In this document: positions 8,089 to 16,817 of the stretch, one piece after another
Layout of the letters: each line of letters begins with the position of its first letter
Numbering within the stretch: the stretch's first letter is position 1
NCBI GenBank assembly: GCA_030263275.1
Contig: SZOR01000005.1
Location: 14,424-78,423, forward strand
Reading direction: 5' to 3'
DNA length: 64,000 nt
Origin: DSNY01 sp016861185
GTDB lineage: Bacteria; Pseudomonadota; Gammaproteobacteria; Burkholderiales; Burkholderiaceae_F
The notes under the pieces: generated by a model
What the model was told of the DNA's origin: nothing
The model's input: only the letters and a program-made list of their open reading frames with translations
The model's database searches: none
Translations under genes and position numbers: made by a program

Positions 8089-8228
8089 CCTTGAGCTTGT
8101 CGAAGGGCGATCGCCTACCTGAGCGCCGTTCGTGTCTCGACGAGCCTGTCCTGAGCCCGGCGAAGGGTTCAACGCGAACGGAACGCAGGCGCCGGGCTGA
8201 CTTGGGCCCCGGCCTGCGCCGGGGCGAC
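8089..8228. repeat. Composite REP/BIME-like repeat cluster, including REP copy 2
   Basis: This gap between the MFS and LysR genes holds TTGAGCTTGTCGAAGG (from 8091), an oppositely oriented relative (CGAGCCTGTCCTGAGC, 8141-8156), outer arms CCGTTCG (8126-8132) and CGAACGG (8175-8181), and a copy of the CCCCGGCCTGCGCCGGGG palindrome (8207-8224). Paired inverted palindromes of this type are characteristic of intergenic BIME-like mosaics. No gene was seen. Confidence 0.6.
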
Positions 8229-8240
8229 GGCCGTCGCGCG

Positions 8241-9137
8241 TCAGCCGGATCCGAGATCGAGCCGTTGCAGCCGCTCGACGAACCAACGGCACGCCGGGCC
8301 GGCATCCGGCGTTCGCCACGCCACTGCGAGCGCCACGCGCGGCTTCGGCGCCGACACGCGGCGCTCGACGAGCCGGCCCGCGGCGATCGCCGGTGCGGCC
8401 AGCGCACGCGGCAGGAAGCCGACGCCGAGGCCGGCGACGTGCGCGGCGAGCTTGGCAGCGAGGCTGCCCACCGTCAGCACGTCGGCCGCGGCGGCGATGC
8501 CGCTGGAACGCGCCGGCAGGCCGCGCGACGAATCGGCGGCCACGACCACGCGGTGGCGGCGGATCGTCGAAGCCTTCAGCGGCTCCTTTTCCGCGGCGAG
8601 CGGATGCGAAGGCGCGATCGCGAACACGAACTCCACCGCGCCGAGCGGACGATGCGCGATCTCCAGCGCGCTGCCGTCGCCGAAGATCTCTGTCAGCGCG
8701 ACGTCGGCGCGCTGCGCGACGAGCGCGTCCCACGGGCCGCCGAGCACCTCGGCCTGCAGCTTGATGCGCGTCGGGTGCCCCGCCGCGTAGAACTCGCCGA
8801 CGGCGGCGAGCAGCGCCTCGACCGGCACCAGCTCGTTGTACGCGATCGCGAGCTCCGCCTCCCAGCCGCGACCGAGCGTGCGCACGCGGCGCTCGACCGC
8901 GGCGGCGGCGTCGAGCACGCCGCGGCCCTCGTCGAGCAGCAGACGGCCGACCTCGGTCAGCGTCGCGCGATGGCCGCTGCGGTCGAACACGGTCACCCCC
9001 AGATCGTCCTCGAGCTTCTTCACCGTGTACGACAGCGTCGAAGTCGTCCGATGCAGTTCCTCGGCCGCCGCCGCGTAGCTGCCGCGCCGCGCGATCGCGT
9101 CCAGAACCTGCAGGGCATCGAGCGTCAGGCGCAGCAC
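8241..9137 (-). CDS. LysR-family transcriptional regulator
   Basis: A 298-residue regulator with an N-terminal winged HTH (LDALQVLDAIARRGSYAAAA, then LHRTTSTLSYTVKKLEDDLG, residues ~4-60) and a C-terminal periplasmic-binding-like effector domain (ELAIAYNELVPVEALLAAVG through LGVGFLPRALAA). The GTG at 9137 puts the HTH at the usual distance from the N-terminus. It is transcribed away from the old-yellow-enzyme/EamA/pirin operon and is the obvious candidate to regulate it. An inverted repeat GTTCG-N14-CGAAC (9141-9164) lies just before its start. The inducer is unknown. Confidence 0.88.
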   Translation of the reverse strand: MLRLTLDALQVLDAIARRGSYAAAAEELHRTTSTLSYTVKKLEDDLGVTVFDRSGHRATLTEVGRLLLDEGRGVLDAAAAVERRVRTLGRGWEAELAIAYNELVPVEALLAAVGEFYAAGHPTRIKLQAEVLGGPWDALVAQRADVALTEIFGDGSALEIAHRPLGAVEFVFAIAPSHPLAAEKEPLKASTIRRHRVVVAADSSRGLPARSSGIAAAADVLTVGSLAAKLAAHVAGLGVGFLPRALAAPAIAAGRLVERRVSAPKPRVALAVAWRTPDAGPACRWFVERLQRLDLGSG

Positions 9138-9140
9138 GGG

Positions 9141-9164
9141 GTTCGTTGATCGATGGATTCGAAC
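9141..9164. promoter_or_regulatory. Possible LysR operator
   Basis: A perfect 5-bp inverted repeat GTTCG/CGAAC with a 14-base spacer lies in the divergent gap between the LysR gene and the old-yellow-enzyme operon. LysR regulators usually bind such dyads near their own promoter. The core T-N11-A pattern was not clear, so the assignment is tentative. Confidence 0.3.
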
Positions 9165-9247
9165 GAGTTGCGCGAAATTATCCGATTTCCCCGGCGCGCG
9201 CCCGTTCTCATCATTCGTCGCATTCCAACCGACCGACGGAGCGACGC

Positions 9248-10351
9248 ATGGACCCATCGAATTCACCGCTGTTCTCGCCGCTCGCCGCCGGCGCGTTGCG
9301 GCTGCCGAACCGGATCGTGATGGCGCCGATGACGCGCAGCCGCGCCGACGACGAGGGCAACGTCGGCGCATTGACCGCGCAGTACTACGAGCAGCGCGCA
9401 GGCGCCGGACTGATGATCAGCGAAGGCATCTACCCCGAGCCGATGGGCAAGGGCTACGTGCGCACGCCGGGCCTGGTCGACGCGCGGCACGTCGCGGCGT
9501 GGCGCGCGGTCACCGATGCGGTGCACGCGGCGGGCGGGCGCATCGTCGCGCAGCTGATGCACGCCGGGCGTATCAGCGATCCGTCGCTGCTGCCCGGCCA
9601 TGCCACGCCGGTCGCACCGTCGGCGATCCGGCCGCAGGGCGTGACCTATACCGATGACGGCCTGAAGCCGCACGCGACGCCACGGGCGCTGACGGTGCCC
9701 GAGATCCGGATGATCGTTGACAACTTCGCGCGCGCCGCGCAACGCGCAGTCGACGCCGGCTTCGACCGGGTCGAGTTGCACGCCGGTAGCGGCTATCTGC
9801 CGATGCAGTTCCTGTCGACCAGGACCAACGTGCGCAGCGACGCGTATGGCGGCAGCGCGCTGAACCGCTCGCGCTTCGTGATCGAGGTGCTCGAGGCGAT
9901 CGCGGGCGCGATCGGCTCGGCACGTACCGGACTGAAGATCACGCCCGAGAAGCGCTTCAACGACATCGACGACGCTGATTGGCTCGACACGTACACGACG
10001 CTGCTGGCGGCGATTCGCCCGCTGCAGCTGGCGTTCCTCGAAAGCGCGCCGGAGGCCAACGCGGCGCTGTACCACGCGCGGTTGCGGCCGCTGTTCGACG
10101 GCGCGTATTTCGCCGGGGCGGGTTTCGATCGCGCGCGCGCCGAGGCGGCGCTGCGCGACGGCTCGGCCGATGCGGTGGTGTTCGGGCAACTGTTCATCGC
10201 CAATCCCGATCTGCCGCGCCGTTTCGCGCTGAACGCGTCGCTGGCGCAAGCCGACAGGGCCACCTTGTACGCCGGCGGCGCGCGCGGGTACGTCGACTAT
10301 CCGACGCTCGACGCGCTCGTCGCGCAGGCGGCGACGGAGAGTGCGAAATGA
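9248..10351 (+). CDS. Old yellow enzyme family NADH:flavin oxidoreductase
   Basis: A 367-residue FMN-dependent ene-reductase of the OYE/NemA type with a TIM-barrel fold. Family motifs are LPNRIVMAPMTRSRA, the QLMHAGRIS strand, and the active-site stretch at residues 178-188 followed by YGGSALNRSRF. His178 and Tyr183 match His191 and Tyr196 of yeast OYE1, but the second substrate ligand (Asn194, or His in many homologues) is Ser181 here. The usual LRLSP phosphate strand also has Lys230 in place of Arg. Substrate preference may therefore be altered. It is the first gene of an operon with an EamA transporter and a pirin (4-base overlaps), opposite the LysR gene. Confidence 0.9.
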   Translation: MDPSNSPLFSPLAAGALRLPNRIVMAPMTRSRADDEGNVGALTAQYYEQRAGAGLMISEGIYPEPMGKGYVRTPGLVDARHVAAWRAVTDAVHAAGGRIVAQLMHAGRISDPSLLPGHATPVAPSAIRPQGVTYTDDGLKPHATPRALTVPEIRMIVDNFARAAQRAVDAGFDRVELHAGSGYLPMQFLSTRTNVRSDAYGGSALNRSRFVIEVLEAIAGAIGSARTGLKITPEKRFNDIDDADWLDTYTTLLAAIRPLQLAFLESAPEANAALYHARLRPLFDGAYFAGAGFDRARAEAALRDGSADAVVFGQLFIANPDLPRRFALNASLAQADRATLYAGGARGYVDYPTLDALVAQAATESAK

Positions 10352-11253
10352 GCGTCACGCTGCTGCTCGTTCTGAACGGCACGCTGCTCGCCGCCGTCTA
10401 CGCATTCGGCAAGCTGGCGCGCGCCGGCGGCATCGACGCGCTGTCGCTGCTCGCGTGGCAGGTCGGTGCGGCCGCGGTCCTGATCACCGCGGTTGCGATC
10501 GCGCGCCGGCAGCCGCCGCAGTTCGGCGGCACGGTGCTGCGCTACGGCGCGACCGCCGGGATGCTCGGTGTGGCCGTGCCCAACCTCGCGACCTTCAGCG
10601 CGATCGCATTCCTGCCGGCCGGGCTGGTCGGCATCGTCGTCGCGCTGTCGCCCGCGTTCACGTACACGATCGCCGCGGCGCTCGGCTTGGAACGCGTACA
10701 CGCGCAGCGCGCGGCGGGCGTACTGCTCGGCTTCGCCGGCGTGCTGCTGATCATGCTGCCCACAGGCGCGCTGCCCGACGCGGACGCGGCGCCGTGGCTG
10801 CTGGTCGCGCTCGCGGCGCCGCTTGCGCTCGCGCTCGGCAACATCTACCGCACGCGCGCCTGGCCGCCGGGGCTCGCGCCGCTGGCGGCGGCGAGCTCGA
10901 TGCTGATCGTGCTCGCCGCGACGATCATCCCGCTCGCGCTTGCGAACGGCGGCGTCGCGTTGCCGAGCGGCGACTTCGAGACCGCCGATCTGGCGCTGCT
11001 GGGCGCGGCGGCCGGCACGACCGCCTTCTACGTGACCGCGGTCGAACTGCAGAAGCGCGGCGGGCCGGTGGTCACCAGCCAGCTCGGCTACGTGATCAGC
11101 GTGGCGTCGCTCGTGCTGGGCATGGTCTTCTTCGCCGAGCGCCCCTCCGCATGGGTCTGGTTCGCGCTCGGTGCGGTGCTGGCCGGCATCTACGTCGTGC
11201 AGCGGAGCGCACCGCTCGCGCGGCCATCGTCATTGGCAAGGAGGTCGTCGTGA
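10348..11253 (+). CDS. EamA/DMT-family transporter
   Basis: A 301-residue inner-membrane protein with about ten hydrophobic helices arranged as two EamA repeats (residues ~5-135 and ~150-285). Conserved features are PNLATFSAIAFLPAGLVGIV near helices 3-4 and the second-half equivalent GTTAFYVTAVELQKRGGPVV. DMT/EamA members export amino acids, metabolites or drugs; the substrate is unknown. ATG overlaps the old-yellow-enzyme stop (ATGA) and its own stop overlaps the pirin start, so the three are translationally coupled. Confidence 0.87.
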   Translation: MSVTLLLVLNGTLLAAVYAFGKLARAGGIDALSLLAWQVGAAAVLITAVAIARRQPPQFGGTVLRYGATAGMLGVAVPNLATFSAIAFLPAGLVGIVVALSPAFTYTIAAALGLERVHAQRAAGVLLGFAGVLLIMLPTGALPDADAAPWLLVALAAPLALALGNIYRTRAWPPGLAPLAAASSMLIVLAATIIPLALANGGVALPSGDFETADLALLGAAAGTTAFYVTAVELQKRGGPVVTSQLGYVISVASLVLGMVFFAERPSAWVWFALGAVLAGIYVVQRSAPLARPSSLARRSS

Positions 11254-11951
11254 TCCGGCTGCGCAAGGCCGCCGACCGCGGCGCGTTCCGCAATCACTGG
11301 CTCGACGCGCGCTTCAGCTTCTCGTTCGGCGCGTACCGCGATCCCGCCTTCGACGGCTACTCGGACCTGTGGGTGCTGAACGACGACCGCGTCGCGCCCG
11401 GCGGCGGCTTCGACTGGCATTCGCATCGCGACGTCGAGGTGATGTCGTATCCGCTCGCCGGCCGCGTCGAGCATCGCGACTCGATCGGCAATCGGGTCGT
11501 GCTCGGCCCGGGCGACGTGCACCTGATGCGCGCCGGCACCGGCATCTCGCACAGCGAGATGAACGCGTCGGCGAGCGAGCCGGAGCATCACCTTCAGTGG
11601 TGGATCCGGCCGGCGCAGCGCGGCGCGGTCCCTGGCTACTGGTCGCTGCACGTCGGGCGCGCAGAGAAGCTCAATCGGCTGCGACTGCTCGCGGCCCCCG
11701 GCGGCCCCGACGGTGTCCTGCCGCTCGCTCAGGATGCGCGCGTGTACGCGGTGATTGTCGACGGCGCGACGCTCGACCACGCGCCGCCGGCGGGCCGCCG
11801 CATCTACCTGCACGTGGCGCGCGGAAAGCTGACGCTGAACGGGCAATCGCTTGCCGAGGGGGACGGTGCGTTCGTCGAAGGCGAACAGCGTCTCTGGCTT
11901 GCGAACGCGCGCGGCGACGAAGGGGACGTGCTGCTGTTCGATCTTCGCTAG
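11250..11951 (+). CDS. Pirin family protein
   Basis: A 233-residue bicupin. The N-terminal cupin has the pirin metal motif (GGGFDWHSHRDVEVMSYPL ... HLMRAGTGISHSE), giving the His/His/His/Glu set that binds iron. The C-terminal cupin (from ~residue 140) is metal-free, as in most pirins. Bacterial pirins such as YhhW act as quercetin dioxygenases or redox-sensing modulators. The GTG start is preceded by AAGGAGG (11238-11244) and overlaps the upstream stop. Third gene of the LysR-divergent operon. Confidence 0.92.
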   Translation: MIRLRKAADRGAFRNHWLDARFSFSFGAYRDPAFDGYSDLWVLNDDRVAPGGGFDWHSHRDVEVMSYPLAGRVEHRDSIGNRVVLGPGDVHLMRAGTGISHSEMNASASEPEHHLQWWIRPAQRGAVPGYWSLHVGRAEKLNRLRLLAAPGGPDGVLPLAQDARVYAVIVDGATLDHAPPAGRRIYLHVARGKLTLNGQSLAEGDGAFVEGEQRLWLANARGDEGDVLLFDLR

Positions 11952-11979
11952 TCGTCGCCTCGGCGCAGGCGGGGGCGAC
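11952..11979. repeat. REP-like palindrome, copy 3 (degenerate)
   Basis: GTCGCCTCGGCGCAGGCGGG and flanks match the element at 6741-6763 with several changes. It sits between the converging pirin and dimethylglycine-dehydrogenase genes and could help terminate either. Confidence 0.45.
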
Positions 11980-11980
11980 A

Positions 11981-14494
11981 TCACGCCCGCGCCGCGCTCG
12001 AATCCAGCGGCGCTTTCAGTGACAAGTGTGCCGCGTAGCGTTCGCCGGCGAGGTCGATTTCGTAGGAGCCGGATTCGATCCACGCCTTGTCGGCGGCGCC
12101 GTTCGCGTTCGTGATCAACCCCAGCGCGACCGGTTTGCCGAGCGTGTGGCCGAACGCGGCGGAGGTGACGAAGCCGAGCGGTGCGCCGTCGCGCAGGATC
12201 AGCTCGTTGCCCCACAGGTTCGTGTGCGGCGCGTCCACGACGAGCGAGACGATGCGGCGCTTGACGCCTTCGCCCTTGATGCGCGCCAGCGCTTCGCGGC
12301 CGCGGAACTCGCCCTTGTCGAGCTTGACCGCGAACGACAGACCCGCTTCGAAGGGATTGATGTCCGGCGAGAGTTCCCGTCCCCACGCGCGGTAGCCCTT
12401 TTCCAGGCGCAGCGATTCGATCGCGTAGTAGCCGGCGTCGACCAGGCCGAGGTCGCGTCCGGCTTCCATCAACTGCTCATACACGCCGACCGCGAACTCG
12501 ACCGGCACGTACAGCTCCCAGCCGAGTTCGCCGACATAGGTGAGCCTCGTCGCGCGCACGGTCGCGTAGCCGACGTCGATCTCCTGCGAGGTGCCGAACG
12601 GAAACGACGCGTTGTCGAAGCGCGCGGTCGACACGCGGCTCATCAGCTCGCGCGCGCGCGGACCCATCACGGCGAGCATCGCGAACATCGGCGTCACGTC
12701 GGTCACCGTGCAGCGCCAGCCGCGCGCGCGGATCGCGCGGTCGAGCACGTCGCGGTCGCGCACCGCGGAGCCTGAGCTGGTGACGATCAGGTACTCGTCG
12801 TCGCCGACAAAGGTGACCGTGAAATCGCTCTCGTAGCCGCCGCGCTCGTTCAGCATGCCCGTGTAGACCGTGCCGCCGATCCCCGCGGGCAGCTCGTTGG
12901 CAACGAGCCAGTCCAGCGCGTCGCGCGCGTCCGGGCCCTGCACGAGCAGCTTGGCGAACGAGCTCATGTCGAACACCGCGACGCGCTCGCGGCACGCGCG
13001 ATGTTCGGCGGCGACCCACGGATGCCAGTTCTGATGCCCCCAGCCGTACTCGATCTTCGCCTCCGCGGGCGACGGCGCGAAGAAGTTGGCGCGCTCCCAG
13101 CCCATCTTCGAGCCGAAGCAGGCGCCGCGATCGCGAAGCTGTGCGTACAGCGGCGAGCGGCGGAACGGGCGCGCGCTTTCCAGCTCGCGGTTCGGCCACG
13201 GCATCTTGTAGTGCAAGCCGAGCACCTCGGCGATGCGGTCGGGCAGCCACGTCTCGTTGCCGTTGAAGCGCGCGAAGCGGCGGATGTCGACCGGCCACAG
13301 ATCGAGCGTCGGCTCGCCCTGCACGATCCACTCGGCGAGCGCCTTGCCCGCGCCGCCGCCCGAGGCGATGCCCATCGAGTTGAAGCCGCAGCCGACGTAC
13401 ACGTTGTCGAGTCCCGGCGCGGGGCCGAGGACGAAGTTGTTGTCCGCGGTGAACGATTCGGGGCCGTTGTAGAACTGCTTCACGCGCGCGGTCTCGAGCG
13501 CCGGCACGCGGATCATCGCGTTGTCGAGCAGGATCTGGAACGCGTCCCAGTTGTCGGGCAGAAGCTGGAACTCGAAGTTCTCCGGGATGCCGCCGCGATG
13601 CGCCGCGCTCTGCAGCCACGGCGTGGCCTTGGGTTCGAAGCCGCCCATCAACAGTCCGCCGACTTCCTCCTTGAAGTAGATGTAGCCGTCGGGATCGCGC
13701 ATCACCGGCAGATCGCGATGCACGCCGTCGATCCTGTCGGTGACGATGTAGTAGTGCTCGCAGGAGAACAGCGGCACCGTCACGCCCAGCATTCGGCCCA
13801 GCGCGCGCGACCACTGGCCGGCGCACAGCACGACGATCTCCGCCGCGATCCGGCCCGTCTGTCCCTGTTTGTCCTGCCAGTCGAGGATGCGGATGCGGCG
13901 GGTACGGCCGTCGATCGTGATGCGCGTCGCGCCGGTCACGCGCACGCCTTCGACGATCCGGACGCCGCGGTTGCGCGCGCCCTTCGCGAGCGCGAGCGTC
14001 AGATCCGCCGGGTTCGCCTTGCCGTCGCCGGGCAGCCAGACCGCGCCGGCGAGGTCGCGCGTTTCCATGATCGGATAGAGCTTGCCGGCTTCGGCTGCGC
14101 TGATTACGTCGCAGGTGATGCCGTACGCCTTGGCGACCGCCGCGGTGCGCTTCAGTTGCACCATGCGATCGGCAGTGCGCGCGACCGCGAGCGAGCCGCA
14201 TTGCTTCCAGCCGGTCGCGAGCCCCGTCTCCGCCTCGAGCTTCGCGTACAGCTCGGTCGAGTAGCGGATCAGCCGCGTCATGCTTTCGTGGTTGCGCAGT
14301 TGTCCGACGAGCCCCGCGGCGTGCCACGTGGTTCCGCTCGTCAGCCGCCCCTGCTCGAGCAGCACGATGTCCTTCTCCCCGAGCAGGCTCAGGTGGTAGG
14401 CGACGCTGCAACCCATGATGCCGCCGCCGACGATCACGATGCGCGCCTGCGCGGGCGGGGCCACGGCGGTGACGAGGCTTTGCGGTTCGGCCAT
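11981..14494 (-). CDS. Dimethylglycine/sarcosine dehydrogenase-like flavoprotein with GcvT domain
   Basis: An 837-residue two-part enzyme. The N-terminal half is a DAO-type FAD domain: dinucleotide motif IVIVGGGIMGCSVAYHLS (about 19-36) and SGTTWHAAGL with His58 at the position covalently linked to FAD in dimethylglycine and sarcosine dehydrogenases. From about residue 440 the protein is GcvT-like and folate-binding (FDMSSFAKLLVQGPDARDAL ... DGAPLGFVTSAAFGHTLGKPVALGLI). Known members oxidatively demethylate dimethylglycine or sarcosine in choline/betaine breakdown and pass the C1 unit to tetrahydrofolate. No glycine-cleavage or betaine genes are adjacent, so the exact substrate is open. Confidence 0.88.
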   Translation of the reverse strand: MAEPQSLVTAVAPPAQARIVIVGGGIMGCSVAYHLSLLGEKDIVLLEQGRLTSGTTWHAAGLVGQLRNHESMTRLIRYSTELYAKLEAETGLATGWKQCGSLAVARTADRMVQLKRTAAVAKAYGITCDVISAAEAGKLYPIMETRDLAGAVWLPGDGKANPADLTLALAKGARNRGVRIVEGVRVTGATRITIDGRTRRIRILDWQDKQGQTGRIAAEIVVLCAGQWSRALGRMLGVTVPLFSCEHYYIVTDRIDGVHRDLPVMRDPDGYIYFKEEVGGLLMGGFEPKATPWLQSAAHRGGIPENFEFQLLPDNWDAFQILLDNAMIRVPALETARVKQFYNGPESFTADNNFVLGPAPGLDNVYVGCGFNSMGIASGGGAGKALAEWIVQGEPTLDLWPVDIRRFARFNGNETWLPDRIAEVLGLHYKMPWPNRELESARPFRRSPLYAQLRDRGACFGSKMGWERANFFAPSPAEAKIEYGWGHQNWHPWVAAEHRACRERVAVFDMSSFAKLLVQGPDARDALDWLVANELPAGIGGTVYTGMLNERGGYESDFTVTFVGDDEYLIVTSSGSAVRDRDVLDRAIRARGWRCTVTDVTPMFAMLAVMGPRARELMSRVSTARFDNASFPFGTSQEIDVGYATVRATRLTYVGELGWELYVPVEFAVGVYEQLMEAGRDLGLVDAGYYAIESLRLEKGYRAWGRELSPDINPFEAGLSFAVKLDKGEFRGREALARIKGEGVKRRIVSLVVDAPHTNLWGNELILRDGAPLGFVTSAAFGHTLGKPVALGLITNANGAADKAWIESGSYEIDLAGERYAAHLSLKAPLDSSAARA

Positions 14495-14688
14495 GCGATG
14501 CCGGCACGCGGCGTCCGGCGCGGGCGCGCGTGGCGGTCTCCTCCGGTCGTTGTTTGGGCGCCATTGTGCCTGCGGCAACCGTCGCGCGCGAGGCACGCGG
14601 CGCGACCTGGATCAAACCCCGGCGGCGCCGCGCGGCGGGGTGCGGGAGTAGAGTTCCGCGGACAAACACAACACGGAGGACCCCGGCC

Positions 14689-16767
14689 ATGGCCGACAGC
14701 ACCGCTTTCACGACGGAGAATCTGAGGACCGTGGCCCTCGTGGGCCACGGGGCGGCAGGCAAGACGATGCTCGCCGAACAACTGCTCGCCAAGAGCGGCA
14801 TGATCGGCGCACCGGGCAGCGTCGAGCGCGGCACGACCGTCAGCGATTACGACCCGCAGGAGAAGGCCGCGCTGCACTCGCTGCGCTCGTCGGTCCTGCA
14901 CTGCGACGTGGCGGGACCGAACGGCAGCGTCACGCGCATCCACCTGATCGACACGCCGGGCTATCCGGACTTCATCGGCCAGTCGATCGGCGCGCTCGAT
15001 GCGGTAGAGACCGCCGCCGTCGTCGTCAGCGCGACCGGCGGCATCGAACTGGTCACGCGGAGGATGATGGACTGGGCGAAGAGCCGCAACCTGTGCCGCA
15101 TGATCATCGTCAACAAGATCGATCACGACAACATCGACCTGCCCCGTCTGCTCGATCAGTTGCAGGAGGCGTTCGGGCCCGAGGTGCTGCCGATCAACCT
15201 GCCGGCGGGCGGCGGCAGCCGCGTGATCGACTGCTTCGACCACGATACGGGCGAAGCGGACTTCCTGTCGGTCGCCGAGGTCCACCGCAAGGTGATGGAG
15301 CAGATCGTCGAGGTCGACGATGCGGCGATGGAGAAGTACCTGGAGGAGGGCGCGGTCGACCCGAGCACGCTGCACGCCCCGCTGGAGAAGGCGCTGCGCG
15401 AGGGGCACATCATCCCGGTCTGTTTCGTTTCCGCGCGCACCGGCGCCGGCGTGCAGGATCTGCTCGACGTGATGGTGCGGCACCTGCCGCATCCGGGCGA
15501 AGGCAATCCGCCGCTGCTGGTCAAGGGCGAAGGCGACGCCGCGCAGTCGTTCCGCGCGGAGCCCGATCCGAACAAGCACGTCGTCGCGCACGTGTTCAAG
15601 GTCGTCAACGATCCGTACGTCGGCAAAATCGGCGTGTTCCGCGTGCACCAGGGCAGGATCGGCAAGGACACGCAGCTTTTCGTCGGCGACAGCAAGAAGG
15701 CGTTCAAGGTCGCGCACCCGATGGTGCTGCAGGGCAAGGACATGGTCGAGGTGTCGCAGCTCGTTCCCGGCGACATCGGCGCGGTCGCGAAGGTCGAGGA
15801 CATCGTCTTCGACTGCGTGCTGCACGACTCGCACGACGAGGACTTCGTGCGGATGAAGCCGCTCGACTTCCCGAGGCCGATGTTCGGCTGGGCGATCGAG
15901 CCCAAGCGCAGAGGCGACGAAGGCCGCATCTCCGAGGTGCTGAACAAGATCGCCGCCGAGGACCCGACGCTGGCGATCGAGCACGACGCCGCGCAGAACG
16001 AGACGGTGATGCGCGGACTGTCCGACCTGCATCTGCGTTCGGTGCTCGAGCGGATGAGCCAGCAGTACAAGCTCGAGGTGACCACGCGCCCGCCGCGCGT
16101 GCCCTATCGCGAGACGATCAACGCGCCGGCCGAGGGCCACGCGCGCCACAAGAAGCAGACCGGCGGCGCCGGTCAGTTCGGCGAGGTGTTCCTGCGGGTC
16201 GAGCCGCTCGGCCGCGGGCAGGGTTTCGAGTTCGTCGACCAGGTCAAGGGCGGCGTGATCCCGTTCAACCTGATCCCCGCGGTCGAGAAGGGCGTGCGCG
16301 AGGTGCTCGCGACCGGCTACGTCGCCGGCTACCCGCTGCAGGACCTGCGCGTGACCGTCTACGACGGCAAACACCATCCGGTCGACAGCAAGGAGGTCGC
16401 TTTCGTCGCCGCCGGCCGCAAGGCGATGCTCGACGCGCTCGCCAAGGCGCGGCCGATCGTGCTCGAGCCGATCGTCAACATCGAGATCGTCGTGCCCGAC
16501 TCGGCGATGGGCGACATCACCGGCGACCTGTCCTCGCGCCGCGGCCAGGTCACCGGCACCGACAACCTCGCCGGCGGCATGATGGTCGTCAAGGGTGTCG
16601 TGCCGCTGTCGGAGCTCGACGGCTACGCGGGGCGGCTGAAGGCGATGACGCAGGGCCACGGCAGCTACTCGATGGAGCTGTCGCACTACGAGATGGTCCC
16701 GCCCAACGTGCAGATGCAGCTCGCCAACGACTTCAAGAGCAGGCGCAAGGAAGCGGAAGAGGACTGA
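14689..16767 (+). CDS. Elongation factor G paralogue (EF-G2/FusA2 type)
   Basis: A 692-residue translational GTPase. The P-loop is GHGAAGKTMLAE (residues 19-30) rather than the AHIDAGKTTTTE of housekeeping EF-G. DTPGYPDF (G3) and NKID (G4) are intact, and domains II-V follow, including GGAGQFGEVFLRVEPL (domain IV) and the domain V end YSMELSHYEMVPPNVQ. The switch I region is divergent. FusA2-type proteins are accessory paralogues whose role in translocation or recycling is unclear. The absence of adjacent rpsL/rpsG/tuf genes also argues against the housekeeping gene. The start has CGGAGGA upstream. Confidence 0.9.
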   Translation: MADSTAFTTENLRTVALVGHGAAGKTMLAEQLLAKSGMIGAPGSVERGTTVSDYDPQEKAALHSLRSSVLHCDVAGPNGSVTRIHLIDTPGYPDFIGQSIGALDAVETAAVVVSATGGIELVTRRMMDWAKSRNLCRMIIVNKIDHDNIDLPRLLDQLQEAFGPEVLPINLPAGGGSRVIDCFDHDTGEADFLSVAEVHRKVMEQIVEVDDAAMEKYLEEGAVDPSTLHAPLEKALREGHIIPVCFVSARTGAGVQDLLDVMVRHLPHPGEGNPPLLVKGEGDAAQSFRAEPDPNKHVVAHVFKVVNDPYVGKIGVFRVHQGRIGKDTQLFVGDSKKAFKVAHPMVLQGKDMVEVSQLVPGDIGAVAKVEDIVFDCVLHDSHDEDFVRMKPLDFPRPMFGWAIEPKRRGDEGRISEVLNKIAAEDPTLAIEHDAAQNETVMRGLSDLHLRSVLERMSQQYKLEVTTRPPRVPYRETINAPAEGHARHKKQTGGAGQFGEVFLRVEPLGRGQGFEFVDQVKGGVIPFNLIPAVEKGVREVLATGYVAGYPLQDLRVTVYDGKHHPVDSKEVAFVAAGRKAMLDALAKARPIVLEPIVNIEIVVPDSAMGDITGDLSSRRGQVTGTDNLAGGMMVVKGVVPLSELDGYAGRLKAMTQGHGSYSMELSHYEMVPPNVQMQLANDFKSRRKEAEED

Positions 16768-16779
16768 CGCCGCCTGCCT

Positions 16780-16806
16780 CCCTCTCCCCGACAAGCGGGG
16801 AGAGGG
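16780..16806. terminator. Bidirectional hairpin between convergent genes
   Basis: A perfect 11-bp stem CCCTCTCCCCG/CGGGGAGAGGG with a 5-base loop lies between the EF-G2 stop (16767) and the end of the convergent export-protein gene. It has no T tract, but its position suits a shared terminator. Confidence 0.6.
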
Positions 16807-16817
16807 TGTAAAGCGCC

